A stretch of 64,000 nucleotides of DNA from Pseudomonas wuhanensis (GCF_030687395.1 NZ_CP117430.1:1302001-1366000); one strand, 5' to 3'; positions 1 to 9,526 are shown, numbered from the stretch's first letter. The notes: a model not told the origin generated them from the sequence alone. Translations and numbers: made by a program.

Positions 1-1118
1 TGCTGGCTCTGGCCATATTGGCCGCGGGTTGCAGCAGCAACAGCAAAAAAGAATTGCCACCGGCCGAGTTGACCGACTTCAAAGAAGAAGTGGTTCTGCA
101 GAAGCAGTGGAGTCGTTCGATCGGTGACGGTCAGGGCGAAACCTACAACATGCTGGTTCCGGCGATCGATGGCGATACCATCTATGCCGGCGACGTCACC
201 GGTGTGGTGATGGCGATGGATCGCAGCAATGGCGACGTCAAATGGAAGAAAGATCTCGAACTGCCTGTCTCCGGCGCCGTTGGCGTGGGTTACGGTCTGG
301 TCATGATCGGCACGCTCAAGGGCGAAATCGTTGCCCTGGATGCCAGCAGCGGTGAAGAGAAATGGCGCGCTCGCGTGACCAGTGAAGTGCTCGCGCCGCC
401 GGCCACCAACGGTGACGTTGTTGTGGTTCAGACCCAGGATGACCGTCTGATCGGTCTGGATGCCGCTACCGGCAACCAGCGCTGGTTGTATGACAGCACG
501 CCAGCGGTTCTTACTCTGCGCGGTACCAGCGCACCGATCGTCACCAACCGCCTCGCGGTGGCTGGCCTGTCGACTGGTAAAGTGGTCGCTCTGGATGTTT
601 CCAACGGCGTGCCGGTGTGGGAACAGCGCGTAGCGATTCCACAAGGTCGTTCGGAGCTGGAGCGTGTGGTCGATATCGACGGTGGCTTGCTGCTGTCCGG
701 CGGTACGCTGTATGTCGCCAGCTATCAGGGTCGTGTTGCGGCACTGGACCTGGAAAGCGGCCGTCAGCTCTGGCAGCGTGATGCTTCCAGTTATGCCGGC
801 GTTGCTCAGGGTTTTGGCAGCGTCTACGTGAGCCTGTCCGCAGGCACCGTTGAAGGCGTCGACGAACGTTCTACCACTGCGTTGTGGAGCAACGATTCGC
901 TGGCCCGCCGTCAACTGTCGGCTCCGGAAGTGTTCTCCAGCTATGTTGCAGTCGGTGATATGGAAGGCTACCTGCACCTGCTGAGTCAGGTGGACGGTCG
1001 TTTCGTCGGCCGCGAGCGCATCGACAGCGATGGCCTGCGTGCCCGTCCGCTGGTGGTGGGTGACACGATTTATGTGTATGGCAACAGCGGCAAACTGGAA
1101 GCCCTGACCATCAAGTAA
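1..1118 (+). CDS. bamB: Outer membrane assembly lipoprotein BamB (5' partial)
   Basis: BamB is the beta-propeller lipoprotein of the BAM complex, which folds beta-barrel proteins into the outer membrane. The reading frame is open from base 3 and the start codon lies before the window. The first visible residues form a lipobox, LAAGC, whose Cys codon is at 30-32, so only the first part of the signal peptide is missing. The rest is a run of PQQ-like propeller blades with recurring motifs such as 'ALDASSGEEKWRA' and 'GLDAATGNQRWLY'. The gene lies directly upstream of der, as in many gammaproteobacteria. A terminator-like hairpin follows before der. Identity is secure from blade pattern, lipobox and neighbour. 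Confidence 0.95.
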   Translation, partial: LALAILAAGCSSNSKKELPPAELTDFKEEVVLQKQWSRSIGDGQGETYNMLVPAIDGDTIYAGDVTGVVMAMDRSNGDVKWKKDLELPVSGAVGVGYGLVMIGTLKGEIVALDASSGEEKWRARVTSEVLAPPATNGDVVVVQTQDDRLIGLDAATGNQRWLYDSTPAVLTLRGTSAPIVTNRLAVAGLSTGKVVALDVSNGVPVWEQRVAIPQGRSELERVVDIDGGLLLSGGTLYVASYQGRVAALDLESGRQLWQRDASSYAGVAQGFGSVYVSLSAGTVEGVDERSTTALWSNDSLARRQLSAPEVFSSYVAVGDMEGYLHLLSQVDGRFVGRERIDSDGLRARPLVVGDTIYVYGNSGKLEALTIK

Positions 1119-1197
1119 AGACTATGCTTGGGGTTTAACCCCCAAGCGGCCTTGCTCTGCAAGGTTTGCGGCACTCCCAAGTGCTGCCCCGAGCACC

Positions 1198-1230
1198 AGC
1201 CGCTGCCTCGCAGCGGCTTTTGTATTTTCT
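1198..1230 (+). terminator. Hairpin terminator between bamB and der
   Basis: GCCGCTGC (1199-1206) pairs with GCAGCGGC (1210-1217) and is followed by TTTTGTATTTT. A separate 8-bp hairpin without a T-run sits just after bamB (1126-1133 with 1140-1147). The terminator could be partial, with read-through into der. Confidence 0.6.
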
Positions 1231-1253
1231 GAAATAACGAAGTGGAGAGCCGC

Positions 1254-2723
1254 ATGGTTCCCGTAATCGCCCTGGTGGGCCGACCGAACGTCGGCAAGTC
1301 CACCTTGTTCAACCGCCTGACCAGGACTCGCGACGCCATCGTCGGCGACTTGTCCGGTCTGACCCGTGATCGCCAGTACGGTGAGGCCAAGTGGCAAGGG
1401 CGTTCCTACATTCTGGTCGACACCGGCGGTATCTCCGGTGACGAGCACGGTATGGACGAAAAAATGGCCGAGCAGTCGCTGCTGGCCATTGAAGAAGCGG
1501 ATGTCGTTTTATTCCTGGTAGATGCCAAGGCCGGTTTCACCGCGGCCGACCAGATGATCGCCGAGCACTTGCGCAAGCGTAACAAGCGTTCTTACGTGGT
1601 TGCCAACAAGGTTGACAACATCGACCCTGAAATGGCCCGCGCCGAATTTGCTCCGTTGGGCATGGGCCACGCGATCCCGATCGCCGGTGCCCATGGTCGT
1701 GGCATCACCCAGATGCTGGAAATCGCCCTGAGCGACTTCCCGAAAGACGAAGAAGAGCAGGAAGAAGGCGAAGAAGAAATCGTTGCCGAAGGTGAGGAAG
1801 CCAAGCGCATTCCTGGCCCAAGCGAAAAAGACGGTATCAAGATCGCCATCATCGGCCGTCCGAACGTCGGCAAGTCGACCCTGGTCAACCGCATGCTCGG
1901 TGAAGACCGGGTTATCGTTTATGACCAGCCCGGCACCACCCGCGACAGCATCTACATCCCGTTTGAACGTAACGACGAGAAGTACACGCTGATCGACACC
2001 GCCGGTGTGCGCAAGCGCGGCAAGATCCACGAAGAAGTTGAAAAGTTCTCCGTGGTCAAAACCCTGCAAGCGATCAAAGACGCCAACGTGGTGATCTTCG
2101 TGATGGACGCCCGCGAAGGCGTGGTGGACCACGACCTCAACCTGCTGGGTTTTGCCCTTGAAGCCGGTCGTGCGCTGGTTATCGCGATCAACAAGTGGGA
2201 CGGCATGACGCCGAGCGAGCGCGACTTCGTGAAGGTCGAGCTGCAACGTCGACTGTTCTTCGTCGACTTCGCCGATATCCACTTCATCTCGGCCCTGCAC
2301 GGCACTGGCGTAGGCAACCTCTACGCGTCGGTACAGAACTCGTTCAAGTCTGCGGTCACCCGCTGGCCGACCAACCGCCTGACCCAGATTCTGGAAGATG
2401 CGGTTGGCGAGCACGCGCCGCCGATGGTCAACAACCGCCGGATCAAGCTGCGTTATGCCCACTTGGGTGGTGCGAACCCGCCGATCATCGTGATCCACGG
2501 TAACCAGATCGAGAAGGTTCCGAAGTCTTACGTCCGTTACCTGGAAAACACTTACCGTCGTGTGCTCAAGCTGGTCGGTACGCCGATCCGCATCGAGTTC
2601 AAGGGTGGCGAGAACCCGTACGAAGGCAACAAGAACACGCTCACTGACCGTCAGGTCAACAAGAAGCGTCGTTTGATGACTCACCACAAGAAAGCCGACA
2701 AGAAGCGCCGCGACAAGCGCTGA
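1254..2723 (+). CDS. der: Ribosome-assembly GTPase Der (EngA)
   Basis: Der is an essential GTPase with two G domains that acts in 50S ribosomal subunit maturation. Two P-loops with the same sequence, GRPNVGKS, are visible near residues 9 and 200, each followed by DTAG/DTGG and NKxD motifs. A very acidic linker rich in Glu separates the two G domains. The C-terminal KH-like domain ends in a strongly basic tail ([20 protein letters not shown]). The ATG at 1254 is preferred over the GTG at 1242 because it starts the conserved [11 protein letters not shown] and has a GTGGAG ribosome-binding site upstream. The product is 489 residues, usual for the family. Confidence 0.97.
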   Translation: MVPVIALVGRPNVGKSTLFNRLTRTRDAIVGDLSGLTRDRQYGEAKWQGRSYILVDTGGISGDEHGMDEKMAEQSLLAIEEADVVLFLVDAKAGFTAADQMIAEHLRKRNKRSYVVANKVDNIDPEMARAEFAPLGMGHAIPIAGAHGRGITQMLEIALSDFPKDEEEQEEGEEEIVAEGEEAKRIPGPSEKDGIKIAIIGRPNVGKSTLVNRMLGEDRVIVYDQPGTTRDSIYIPFERNDEKYTLIDTAGVRKRGKIHEEVEKFSVVKTLQAIKDANVVIFVMDAREGVVDHDLNLLGFALEAGRALVIAINKWDGMTPSERDFVKVELQRRLFFVDFADIHFISALHGTGVGNLYASVQNSFKSAVTRWPTNRLTQILEDAVGEHAPPMVNNRRIKLRYAHLGGANPPIIVIHGNQIEKVPKSYVRYLENTYRRVLKLVGTPIRIEFKGGENPYEGNKNTLTDRQVNKKRRLMTHHKKADKKRRDKR

Positions 2724-2742
2724 TTTGAGGCTAACCCGGTTC

Positions 2743-2834
2743 CTGTGGGAGCGGGCTTGCCCGCGATGAACGATAACGCGGTGTACCTGTGACACCGCGG
2801 CGTGACCATCGCGGGCAAGCCACGCTCCCACAGG
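2743..2834. repeat. REPIN (inverted pair of type-1 REPs)
   Basis: CCTGTGGGAGCGGGCTTGCC at the left and the inverted copy ending in CTCCCACAGG at the right flank a spacer with its own hairpin (CGCGGTG...CACCGCG). The right arm has the variant GCAAGCCACGCTCCC. Confidence 0.85.
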
Positions 2835-2847
2835 ATCGGGTTACAGA

Positions 2848-2873
2848 AAGGGCGCTATAGGCGCCCTTTTTTT
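2848..2873 (+). terminator. Rho-independent terminator after der
   Basis: GGGCGC (2850-2855) pairs with GCGCCC (2861-2866) and is followed by seven T residues. Confidence 0.85.
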
Positions 2874-2947
2874 ATGGGCGCCGTTTGGGCTATTCTCGAG
2901 CTCTCCCGTGCCGTCGTAGAGCCGGGTGTAGAGCCAGGGAATCACCG

Positions 2948-4096
2948 ATGATCACCAGTAAGCTGCCGAATGTCGGCATCACTATCTTCACTCAGATGTC
3001 TCAGCTTGCGGCGCAAACCGGGGCGATCAATCTGTCTCAGGGGTTTCCCGATTTCGACGGCCCGCAGGCCTTGCGCGATGCAGTTGGTCGGCACATCGCC
3101 AGTGGCCACAACCAGTATTCGCCGATGACTGGCCTGCCGGTGTTGCGTCAGCAGATTGCGGCGAAGATCGCTCGCAGCTATGGCGCCCATGTCGATGCCG
3201 ACAGCGAAGTGACAGTCACTCCCGGCGCGACTCAGGCAATCTTCTGCGCCATTCAGGCGGTGATCCACGGCGGCGATGAAGTGATCGTGTTCGATCCTGC
3301 CTACGACAGTTATGAACCTTCGGTGGAGCTGGCCGGTGGCCGTTGCGTGCATGTGCAACTGGGTCTGAAAGACTTTTCCATCGACTTCCAGAAGCTAGCT
3401 GAAGCCATTACACCGCGCACGCGGATGATTATCCTCAATACCCCGCACAACCCCAGCGGCGCGCTGATCAGTCGTGCCGAGCTCGATCAACTGGCGGCGT
3501 TGATCCGCGACCGCGATATCTATGTGATCAGCGACGAGGTCTACGAACACCTGGTATTCGACGGCGTGCCTCACGTCAGCGTATTGGCCCACGAAGAGCT
3601 CTATCAACGCGCATTTGTGGTCAGTTCGTTCGGCAAGACCTACCACGTCACTGGCTGGAAAACCGGTTACGTAGTGGCGCCGCCAGCCCTTAGCGCCGAG
3701 CTGCGCAAGGTTCACCAGTACGTCAGTTTCTGCGGCGTGACGCCGCTGCAATACGCTTTGGCCGATTACATGGCCGAGCACCCGGAACACGTCGAAGAGT
3801 TACCGGGTTTCTATCAGGCCAAGCGCGATCTGTTCTGCGATCTGCTGGCGCCGTCACGCTTCAGTTTCAGCCGCGTGGCGGGTACTTACTTCCAGCTGGT
3901 CGATTACTCGCAGATTCGCCCGGACCTCAATGACGTCGAGATGGCACTGTGGATGACCCGCGAACATGGCGTCGCGAGCATCCCGATCTCGGTGTTCTAC
4001 CAGACTCCACCGGTCGGCCAGCGCCTGGTGCGCCTGTGCTTTGCCAAGCGCGAGGAGACCCTGCGTGAAGCAGCGGCAAAACTATGCGTGATCTGA
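2948..4096 (+). CDS. PLP-dependent methionine/glutamine aminotransferase (YbdL/MtnE-like)
   Basis: This is a fold-type I aminotransferase resembling E. coli YbdL, which transaminates methionine and related amino acids. The PLP-lysine region reads SSFGKTYHVTGWKTGY, and NTPHNPSGA and SDEVYEHL are the other expected cofactor motifs. The ATG at 2948 starts the conserved MITSKLPNVG; the frame upstream to 2885 is non-conserved. The product is 382 residues. The 3' end overlaps the next gene, an omega-amidase, by 13 bp. Such enzymes act in series: a glutamine-linked transamination yields 2-oxoglutaramate or a related ketoacid amide, which the amidase hydrolyses. The exact amino-acid donor is not readable from the sequence. 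Confidence 0.85.
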   Translation: MITSKLPNVGITIFTQMSQLAAQTGAINLSQGFPDFDGPQALRDAVGRHIASGHNQYSPMTGLPVLRQQIAAKIARSYGAHVDADSEVTVTPGATQAIFCAIQAVIHGGDEVIVFDPAYDSYEPSVELAGGRCVHVQLGLKDFSIDFQKLAEAITPRTRMIILNTPHNPSGALISRAELDQLAALIRDRDIYVISDEVYEHLVFDGVPHVSVLAHEELYQRAFVVSSFGKTYHVTGWKTGYVVAPPALSAELRKVHQYVSFCGVTPLQYALADYMAEHPEHVEELPGFYQAKRDLFCDLLAPSRFSFSRVAGTYFQLVDYSQIRPDLNDVEMALWMTREHGVASIPISVFYQTPPVGQRLVRLCFAKREETLREAAAKLCVI

Positions 4097-4875
4097 GTGC
4101 TCTGCCCAATCTGAATGTCGCGCTGATCCAGACCACCCTGGTCTGGCATGATCGTCAGGCCAATCTGGAGCATTTCGAGCCCTTGCTGGAACAGGCTCGT
4201 GGCGCGGACCTGATCATCCTTCCGGAGATGTTCACCACCGGTTTCTCCATGGAGTCGGAAACCCTCGCCGAGCCGGAAAATGGCCCCACCAGTAAATGGC
4301 TGCGGGTTCAGGCAGCGAAACTGGATGCGGTGATTACCGGCAGCATCATCGTCCAGGTGGCTGACGGCAGTCATCGCAATCGTCTGTTGTGGGCGCGGCC
4401 GGACGGGGAGGTGTGGCATTACGACAAGCGTCACCTGTTCCGCATGGCGGGTGAGCACAACCATTTCACCCCGGGCGAGCGTCAGGTGCAGTTCGAATTG
4501 AAGGGCTGGCGAGTGCGGCCGCTGATTTGCTACGACCTGCGTTTCCCGGTCTGGAGCCGCGACCCTCAAGACACCGACTTGTTGCTGTACACCGCCAATT
4601 GGCCGGGCGCCCGGCGCCAGCACTGGAACCGTTTGCTGCCGGCACGGGCGATTGAAAACCTCTGCTATGTGGCAGCGGTGAACCGCATCGGTACCGATGG
4701 CAAAGGCTTTGCGTATACCGGTGACAGTCAGGTGCTGGATTTTCAGGGTGAGACGTTGCTTGGCGCAGGCGATGCCGATGGGGTCTTCAAGGTCGTTCTG
4801 GACGCGGCGGAGCTGGCGGCTTATCGCACGCGGTTTCCGGCGAATCTGGATGCGGATACCTTTGAGTTCACCTGA
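4084..4875 (+). CDS. Omega-amidase of the nitrilase superfamily (YafV/Nit2-like)
   Basis: This 263-residue nitrilase-superfamily protein resembles E. coli YafV, an omega-amidase that hydrolyses 2-oxoglutaramate and 2-oxosuccinamate. The Glu-Lys-Cys catalytic triad is visible in ILPEMFTTGF, YDKRHLFRM and LICYDLRFPVW. The gene overlaps the aminotransferase gene by 13 bp in another frame, which implies translational coupling and a shared pathway (transamination followed by amide hydrolysis). A REPIN and a terminator follow. Confidence 0.87.
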   Translation: MRDLSALPNLNVALIQTTLVWHDRQANLEHFEPLLEQARGADLIILPEMFTTGFSMESETLAEPENGPTSKWLRVQAAKLDAVITGSIIVQVADGSHRNRLLWARPDGEVWHYDKRHLFRMAGEHNHFTPGERQVQFELKGWRVRPLICYDLRFPVWSRDPQDTDLLLYTANWPGARRQHWNRLLPARAIENLCYVAAVNRIGTDGKGFAYTGDSQVLDFQGETLLGAGDADGVFKVVLDAAELAAYRTRFPANLDADTFEFT

Positions 4876-4885
4876 GATTTTCGCT

Positions 4886-5005
4886 GCCTGACAGGGCCTC
4901 ATCGCGGGCAAGCCCGCTCCCACAGTTGACCGGTGTGACACAGATTTTGTGTACACCACAATCCCATGTGGGAGCGGGCTTGCCCGCGATGAGGCCCTGA
5001 CAGGC
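4886..5005. repeat. REPIN with unusually long perfect arms
   Basis: The left arm 4886-4924 and the right arm 4967-5005 are perfect 39-bp inverted copies. They extend beyond the REP core into GCCTGACAGGGCCTCAT. The spacer is about 42 bp. Confidence 0.88.
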
Positions 5006-5025
5006 GACACAAAAAATACAGGCAA

Positions 5026-5064
5026 ACAAAAAGGCCCCAAGGTTCACACCCCGGGGCCTTTTGC
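5026..5064. terminator. Bidirectional terminator between yafV-like gene and leuA
   Basis: AAAAAGGCCCC and GGGGCCTTTT (core stems 5033-5038 and 5053-5058) form a hairpin with an A-run on one side and a T-run on the other. It would serve both convergent genes. Confidence 0.8.
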
Positions 5065-5078
5065 ATTGCAGCGCAGAC

Positions 5079-6758
5079 TTACGCCGCTTTCGCTTCCGGC
5101 TGGCTCAGGGAGCGGTTCAGCGCGCTGAACAGCGCCTTGAAGCTGGCGGTGGTGATGTTTTCATCGATGCCGACGCCATGCACCGCACGCTCACCGTTTA
5201 CGCGCAGTTCAATGTAGGCCGCAGCCTTGGCATTGGTGCCCGCGCCGATGGCGTGTTCGTTGTAGTCCATGATTTCCACCGGAATCGGCAGGCCGGCCAC
5301 CAGTGCTTCCAGAGCGCCGTTGCCCTTGCCGCGCCAGTGCAGGTTGGTTTCGCCCTGACCTTTGCTGGAGACTTCCACTTCCACGGCGCTGTGACCGTTT
5401 TCTTCCTGCAAGCGATGGCTGACCAGCGCGTACGGGGTATTGGCCTGCAAGTACTCGCTGTGCAGCAGCGCGTGGATCTGCTGGGCTGTCATCTCCAGAC
5501 CCAGGCGATCGGTTTCACGCTGCACGACCTGGCTGAACTCGATCTGCATGCGGCGCGGCAAGTTGATGCCGTATTCCTGTTCCAGCAGGTAAGCGATACC
5601 ACCCTTGCCCGACTGGCTGTTGACGCGAATCACCGCCTCGTAGCTGCGACCGATGTCGGCCGGGTCGATCGGCAAGTACGGCACTTCCCACAGCTCGTCC
5701 GGTTGCTGCTGGGCGAAGCCCTTGCGGATCGCATCCTGGTGGGAGCCGGAGAACGCGGTGTGGACCAGGTCGCCAACGTACGGGTGACGTGGGTGCACAG
5801 GAATCTGGTTGCACTCTTCGACGACTTTGCGCACGCCATCGATGTCGGAGAAGTCCAGCTCGGGGTCGACGCCCTGGGTGTAGAGGTTCAACGCCACGGT
5901 TACCAGGTCGACGTTACCGGTACGCTCGCCGTTGCCGAACAGGCAGCCTTCGACACGGTCGGCGCCGGCCATCAGGCCCAGCTCGGTGGCGGCCACGCCA
6001 GTGCCACGGTCGTTGTGGGTGTGCAGGCTGATGATCACACTGTCACGGCGGTTGATGTGGCGGCCGAACCATTCGATCTGGTCGGCATAGATGTTCGGGG
6101 TGGCGCATTCGACGGTGGCAGGCAGGTTGAGGATCACCTTGTGCTCAGGCGTCGGGTTCCACACTTCGATCACCGCGTCGCAGACTTCCTTGGCGAATTC
6201 CAGTTCAGTGGCGCTGAAAGTTTCTGGCGAGTACTCGAAAGTCCACTCGGTTTCCGGCTGCTGGGCGGCGTATTTGACGAACAGCTTGGCGGCGTTCACG
6301 GCGATGGCCTTGATCCCGTCCTTGTCCTGATTGAAGACAATGCGGCGGAAGGAAGGGGAGGTCGCGTTGTACAGGTGAACGATGGCTTTCTTGGCACCGC
6401 GCAGGGATTCGAAGGTACGTGCGATCAAGTCTTCACGGCCCTGGGTCAGCACCTGAATGGTGGTGTCGTCCGGGATGTGGCCGTCTTCGATCAGGGTACG
6501 CACGAAGTCGAAGTCGGTTTGCGAAGCAGCCGGGAACGAGGCTTCGATTTCTTTCACGCCGACTTGCACCAGGGTTTTCCAGAAACGCAGCTTCTTGACC
6601 GCGTCCATGGGCTCGATCAGCGACTGGTTACCGTCACGAAGGTCCGAGCTGCACCAGATCGGCGCTGCGGTGATGGTCTTTGATGGCCAGGTGCGGTCCG
6701 GGATGTCGATGGTCGGGAACGCGCGGTATTTAGAAGACGGGTCTTTGAGCATGCTCAT
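5079..6758 (-). CDS. leuA: 2-isopropylmalate synthase
   Basis: LeuA condenses acetyl-CoA with 2-oxoisovalerate, the first committed step of leucine synthesis. The N-terminal TIM-barrel shows the substrate loop [10 protein letters not shown] near residue 38 and the metal-site motif [14 protein letters not shown]. The C-terminal part carries the regulatory LeuA-dimer domain, ending [20 protein letters not shown]. At 559 residues it matches the longer IPMS form common in pseudomonads. The ATG at 6758 has AAGGA upstream. A short ORF with leader-peptide features precedes it, which suggests attenuation by leucine or another amino acid. Confidence 0.96.
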   Translation of the reverse strand: MSMLKDPSSKYRAFPTIDIPDRTWPSKTITAAPIWCSSDLRDGNQSLIEPMDAVKKLRFWKTLVQVGVKEIEASFPAASQTDFDFVRTLIEDGHIPDDTTIQVLTQGREDLIARTFESLRGAKKAIVHLYNATSPSFRRIVFNQDKDGIKAIAVNAAKLFVKYAAQQPETEWTFEYSPETFSATELEFAKEVCDAVIEVWNPTPEHKVILNLPATVECATPNIYADQIEWFGRHINRRDSVIISLHTHNDRGTGVAATELGLMAGADRVEGCLFGNGERTGNVDLVTVALNLYTQGVDPELDFSDIDGVRKVVEECNQIPVHPRHPYVGDLVHTAFSGSHQDAIRKGFAQQQPDELWEVPYLPIDPADIGRSYEAVIRVNSQSGKGGIAYLLEQEYGINLPRRMQIEFSQVVQRETDRLGLEMTAQQIHALLHSEYLQANTPYALVSHRLQEENGHSAVEVEVSSKGQGETNLHWRGKGNGALEALVAGLPIPVEIMDYNEHAIGAGTNAKAAAYIELRVNGERAVHGVGIDENITTASFKALFSALNRSLSQPEAKAA

Positions 6759-6839
6759 CGGGAAATCCTTATTGTGTGGGCCGAAAAAAGGCGGCCTGCC
6801 GGTGGATCAAATGTTCTGGGGATAAAACGTAAGACGAGG

Positions 6840-6890
6840 CACCGCGATTCAGCCTGGCAGTCGTGCACTGACAAGGCACAGGCTGCGGTG
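6840..6890 (-). promoter_or_regulatory. Candidate attenuator hairpin overlapping the leuA leader ORF
   Basis: The two arms are 6879-6890 and 6840-6856, with a bulge in the second. The stem encloses the end of the leader ORF and its stop codon. No clear T-run follows, so the mechanism could be translational or Rho-linked. The stretch 6927-7140 further upstream shows no gene and no confident promoter. Confidence 0.4.
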
Positions 6891-6926
6891 CTGGCGAAGC
6901 TGAATGAGGGTGTGAGAGGTTTTCAT
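6849..6926 (-). CDS. Probable leuA leader peptide (25 aa)
   Basis: A 25-codon ORF starts MKTSHTLIQL and ends LVSARLPG. It lies 90 bases upstream of leuA on the same strand and has five Leu codons clustered around a Cys. Its 3' half folds: CACCGCAGCCTG (plus-strand 6879-6890) pairs with CAGGCT and GCGGTG (6840-6856, interrupted by a five-base bulge), so ribosome position on the peptide would alter the structure. Closer to leuA, a second small hairpin (GGCCG, loop of C and T, CGGCC) sits at about 6776-6795. The role as an attenuator is inferred from this layout. Confidence 0.55.
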   Translation of the reverse strand: MKTSHTLIQLRQHRSLCLVSARLPG

Positions 6927-7140
6927 GCCTTCAACCCTAACCGCGAGGGGAAAGGATGGCAAGCAGTCGAAAAACTTTGAGAGGAATACTCGAAAAGCTA
7001 GGTTATGCGAGATTTTATTGCCCATAAGAGGCTGGATCGTTTTGATGTTTGCGCAGTGTCTCAGCCATGCGCAATAGATAGAAGAGGGGGTTGAGTGGAT
7101 TGGGAGTGTTCAGATTTATCTGCGGATTTCAGTGATGCTC

Positions 7141-7245
7141 AGGCCGTCTTCGCGGGCAAGCCCGCTCCCACAGGGTTTTGTGTCGTAGCAAAATCTTGAG
7201 TTCAGCCCCGGAAACTGTGGGAGCGAGCCTGCTCGCGAAGAGGCC
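7141..7245. repeat. REPIN
   Basis: CTTCGCGGGCAAGCCCGCTC at the left and TGTGGGAGCGAGCCTGCTCG at the right are inverted, diverged REP arms with outer AGGCC/GGCCT-type extensions. It lies 3' of the M23 peptidase gene. Confidence 0.8.
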
Positions 7246-7255
7246 ATCAGCATAT

Positions 7256-8077
7256 TTAAGGCTGAAACGCGCCAATAAAAATCGCCGGATCCACCCGCGC
7301 ATCGTTCAGGCTGATGTTCCAGTGCATGTGCGGCCCGGTCGCGCGCCCGGTGGAGCCGACTTTCCCGACCACGCCACCACGTGCCAGCTGCTGGCCGACT
7401 TTCACGTCGATCTTCGACATGTGGCAGAACATGCTGATAAAGCCCTGGCCGTGGTCGACGAACACCGTATTGCCGTTGAAGAAGTAATTCCCGATCAGGA
7501 TTACCTTGCCGGCGGCCGGGGTTTTGATCGGTGTGCCGGCGGGAACTGCAAAGTCGAGGCCCGCGTGGGGGTTGCGCTCTTCGCCATTGAAGAAGCGGCG
7601 CACGCCGAACTTGCTCGACAGCGGCCCATTGACCGGTTTGTCCAGCAGCAGGTTGCTCGGGGTGTTCGGGCTAAAGCTGCGGTAAGCCTGGATCTGCTCG
7701 GCCAATTCGCCCTCGATGCGCTTGAGATTTTCCGGGTTCGGATTGACCTGCTGCGTATTCTTCAGGGTGATGTGCTGTTCCGGGTATTTCTTGTTGCCGA
7801 CGGTGAAACTCAGGTTGCGGCCACCGCTGCTAAGCGACTGACTGCCCGGTTTGACCGTCAATGGCACGCCGACAATGGCCAGCCAGTTGTTCTGTTCCTT
7901 GACCACCAGCACCGGTTTGCCTTGATAGCTGGCTTTCGGTGCCTGGGCGGAGTTGCCCAGATCCACCACGGCCACGCCGCCCGGCACCGGTTTGTTCAAC
8001 AGGCGGGTGATGTAACTGTCTGCGTGTGCGTTGAAGGTCAGGCACAGCAACAACATCGGAGCGAAAAAACGCGGCAT
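7256..8077 (-). CDS. M23-family peptidoglycan metallopeptidase
   Basis: This is a secreted LytM/M23 endopeptidase with a signal peptide (MPRFFAPMLLLCLTFNAHA). The zinc ligands are visible: HxxxD in NPHAGLDFAVP and HxH in GPHMHWNISL, with the further motif His in MFCHMSK. This supports an active enzyme acting on peptide cross-links of the cell wall. An N-terminal beta-rich region of about 120 residues precedes the catalytic domain. The ATG lies three bases after the xseA stop, so the two genes are probably co-transcribed. The native substrate bond cannot be told from sequence. Confidence 0.9.
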   Translation of the reverse strand: MPRFFAPMLLLCLTFNAHADSYITRLLNKPVPGGVAVVDLGNSAQAPKASYQGKPVLVVKEQNNWLAIVGVPLTVKPGSQSLSSGGRNLSFTVGNKKYPEQHITLKNTQQVNPNPENLKRIEGELAEQIQAYRSFSPNTPSNLLLDKPVNGPLSSKFGVRRFFNGEERNPHAGLDFAVPAGTPIKTPAAGKVILIGNYFFNGNTVFVDHGQGFISMFCHMSKIDVKVGQQLARGGVVGKVGSTGRATGPHMHWNISLNDARVDPAIFIGAFQP

Positions 8078-8080
8078 GGA

Positions 8081-9460
8081 TCAATCCAGTAAAGAAAGGG
8101 TGACAGGCGTCAGGTGATTGTCTTCGACCCGCACTTGCAGCTCGCCTTCACCCAGTTTGGCTTTCAGGCGCTGGCCAGTATGGGTCTGCGCGGCGCTGCG
8201 AATCGCGTTGCCGCGCTCGTCCAGCAGAATGCTGTAGCCACGCGCGAGGGTCGCCAACGGGCTGACCACGTGCAGCGTCTGCATCTGACTTTGCAGTTGC
8301 AGGCGACGGGATTTAAGCCCTTCACGCATGGCCCGGGGCAGGCGTTCGGCGAGGCTGTCGAGGCGTTGGCGGAGCATCGCCAATTGTCGCCCCGGATGTT
8401 GCCCGGCGAGGCGGGTTTCCAGGCGGATCAAACGTTCGCGACGGGTATTGAGGTTGCGCTCGAACGCGCGGCGCATACGCATGTCCAGATCATCCAGACG
8501 TTGTGCTTGCTGACGCAGACGTTCGCCGGGATGGCGCAGGCGCCGGGCCATGCCCTCCAGGCGCAACCGGTCGCGCATCAAGCGGTCGCGGATGCGCATC
8601 ACCAGGCGCCGATGCAGACTTTCGACGCGACGCACCAGATCGCTGGAGTCCGGCGCGAGCAGTTCGGCCGCGGCGGACGGTGTCGGGGCGCGGACGTCGG
8701 CGACGAAGTCACTGATCGACACGTCGGTTTCATGACCGACAGCGCTGACAATCGGCGTCACGCAGGCATCCACGGCGCGAGCCACGGCTTCTTCGTTGAA
8801 ACACCAGAGGTCTTCCAGCGAACCGCCGCCACGGGCCAGGATCAACGCGTCGAAACCGCGGGCATCCGCCAGCTTCAGCGCGCGGACAATTTGCGCGGTG
8901 GCTTCGCGACCTTGCACAGCGGTGGGGATCAGCGTCAGTTGGATCTGCGGCGCGCGGCGGCGGAACACGCTGATGATGTCGCGGATCACCGCGCCCGTGG
9001 GCGAGCTGATGATGCCGATGCGTTGCGGATGCGCCGGCAGCGGCACTTTGCGCTCGGCACTGAACAGGCCTTCGGCGCTGAGCTTTTCCTTCAACGCATC
9101 GAAGGCCAGACGCAGGGCGCCGTCACCGGCCGGTTCCACGGTGTCGAGAATCAGTTGGTAGTCGCCACGGCCTTCAAACAGCGAAACCTTGCCGCGAACC
9201 TTGACCGCCAAGCCGTCTTTCAGCGCCTGGCGAACCCGCGCGGCGTTCTGCCGGAACAGCGCGCAACGCACCTGGGCACCGCTGTCCTTGAGGGTGAAAT
9301 ACACATGGCCGGACGCCGGGCGGGCGAGGTTGGAGATTTCGCCTTCGACCCAGATATTGCTGAACACGTCTTCGAGCAACACCCGCGCGCGGCCGTTGAG
9401 CTGGCTGACAGTCAGGACTTCCCGGTCCAGGCCGAGTCTTGCAAAGGGATCTTTAATCAT
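8081..9460 (-). CDS. xseA: Exodeoxyribonuclease VII large subunit
   Basis: XseA is the catalytic subunit of exonuclease VII, which degrades single-stranded DNA. The N-terminal OB-fold (VSQLNGRARVLLEDVFSNIW) is followed by the catalytic core with GIISSPTGAVIRDI, ILARGGGSLEDLWCFNEE and VGHETDVSISDFVADVRAPTPSAAAE (all family motifs). An Arg-rich coiled-coil region follows and then the C-terminal 'LARGYSIL' segment. The length, 459 residues, is normal. The small subunit gene xseB is not in this window. An M23 peptidase gene follows three bases downstream. Confidence 0.96.
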   Translation of the reverse strand: MIKDPFARLGLDREVLTVSQLNGRARVLLEDVFSNIWVEGEISNLARPASGHVYFTLKDSGAQVRCALFRQNAARVRQALKDGLAVKVRGKVSLFEGRGDYQLILDTVEPAGDGALRLAFDALKEKLSAEGLFSAERKVPLPAHPQRIGIISSPTGAVIRDIISVFRRRAPQIQLTLIPTAVQGREATAQIVRALKLADARGFDALILARGGGSLEDLWCFNEEAVARAVDACVTPIVSAVGHETDVSISDFVADVRAPTPSAAAELLAPDSSDLVRRVESLHRRLVMRIRDRLMRDRLRLEGMARRLRHPGERLRQQAQRLDDLDMRMRRAFERNLNTRRERLIRLETRLAGQHPGRQLAMLRQRLDSLAERLPRAMREGLKSRRLQLQSQMQTLHVVSPLATLARGYSILLDERGNAIRSAAQTHTGQRLKAKLGEGELQVRVEDNHLTPVTLSLLD

Positions 9461-9526
9461 GGGGCGCAGTTTAAAGGCATTCGGCGATCAATCTCCATGA
9501 TCCGGCGAAAATCCCCTGTGGTGTTG

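Noticed and set aside
5061-6683. 540-codon plus-strand ORF opposite leuA
   Set aside because: It is the antisense shadow of leuA in GC-rich DNA; it has no family motifs.
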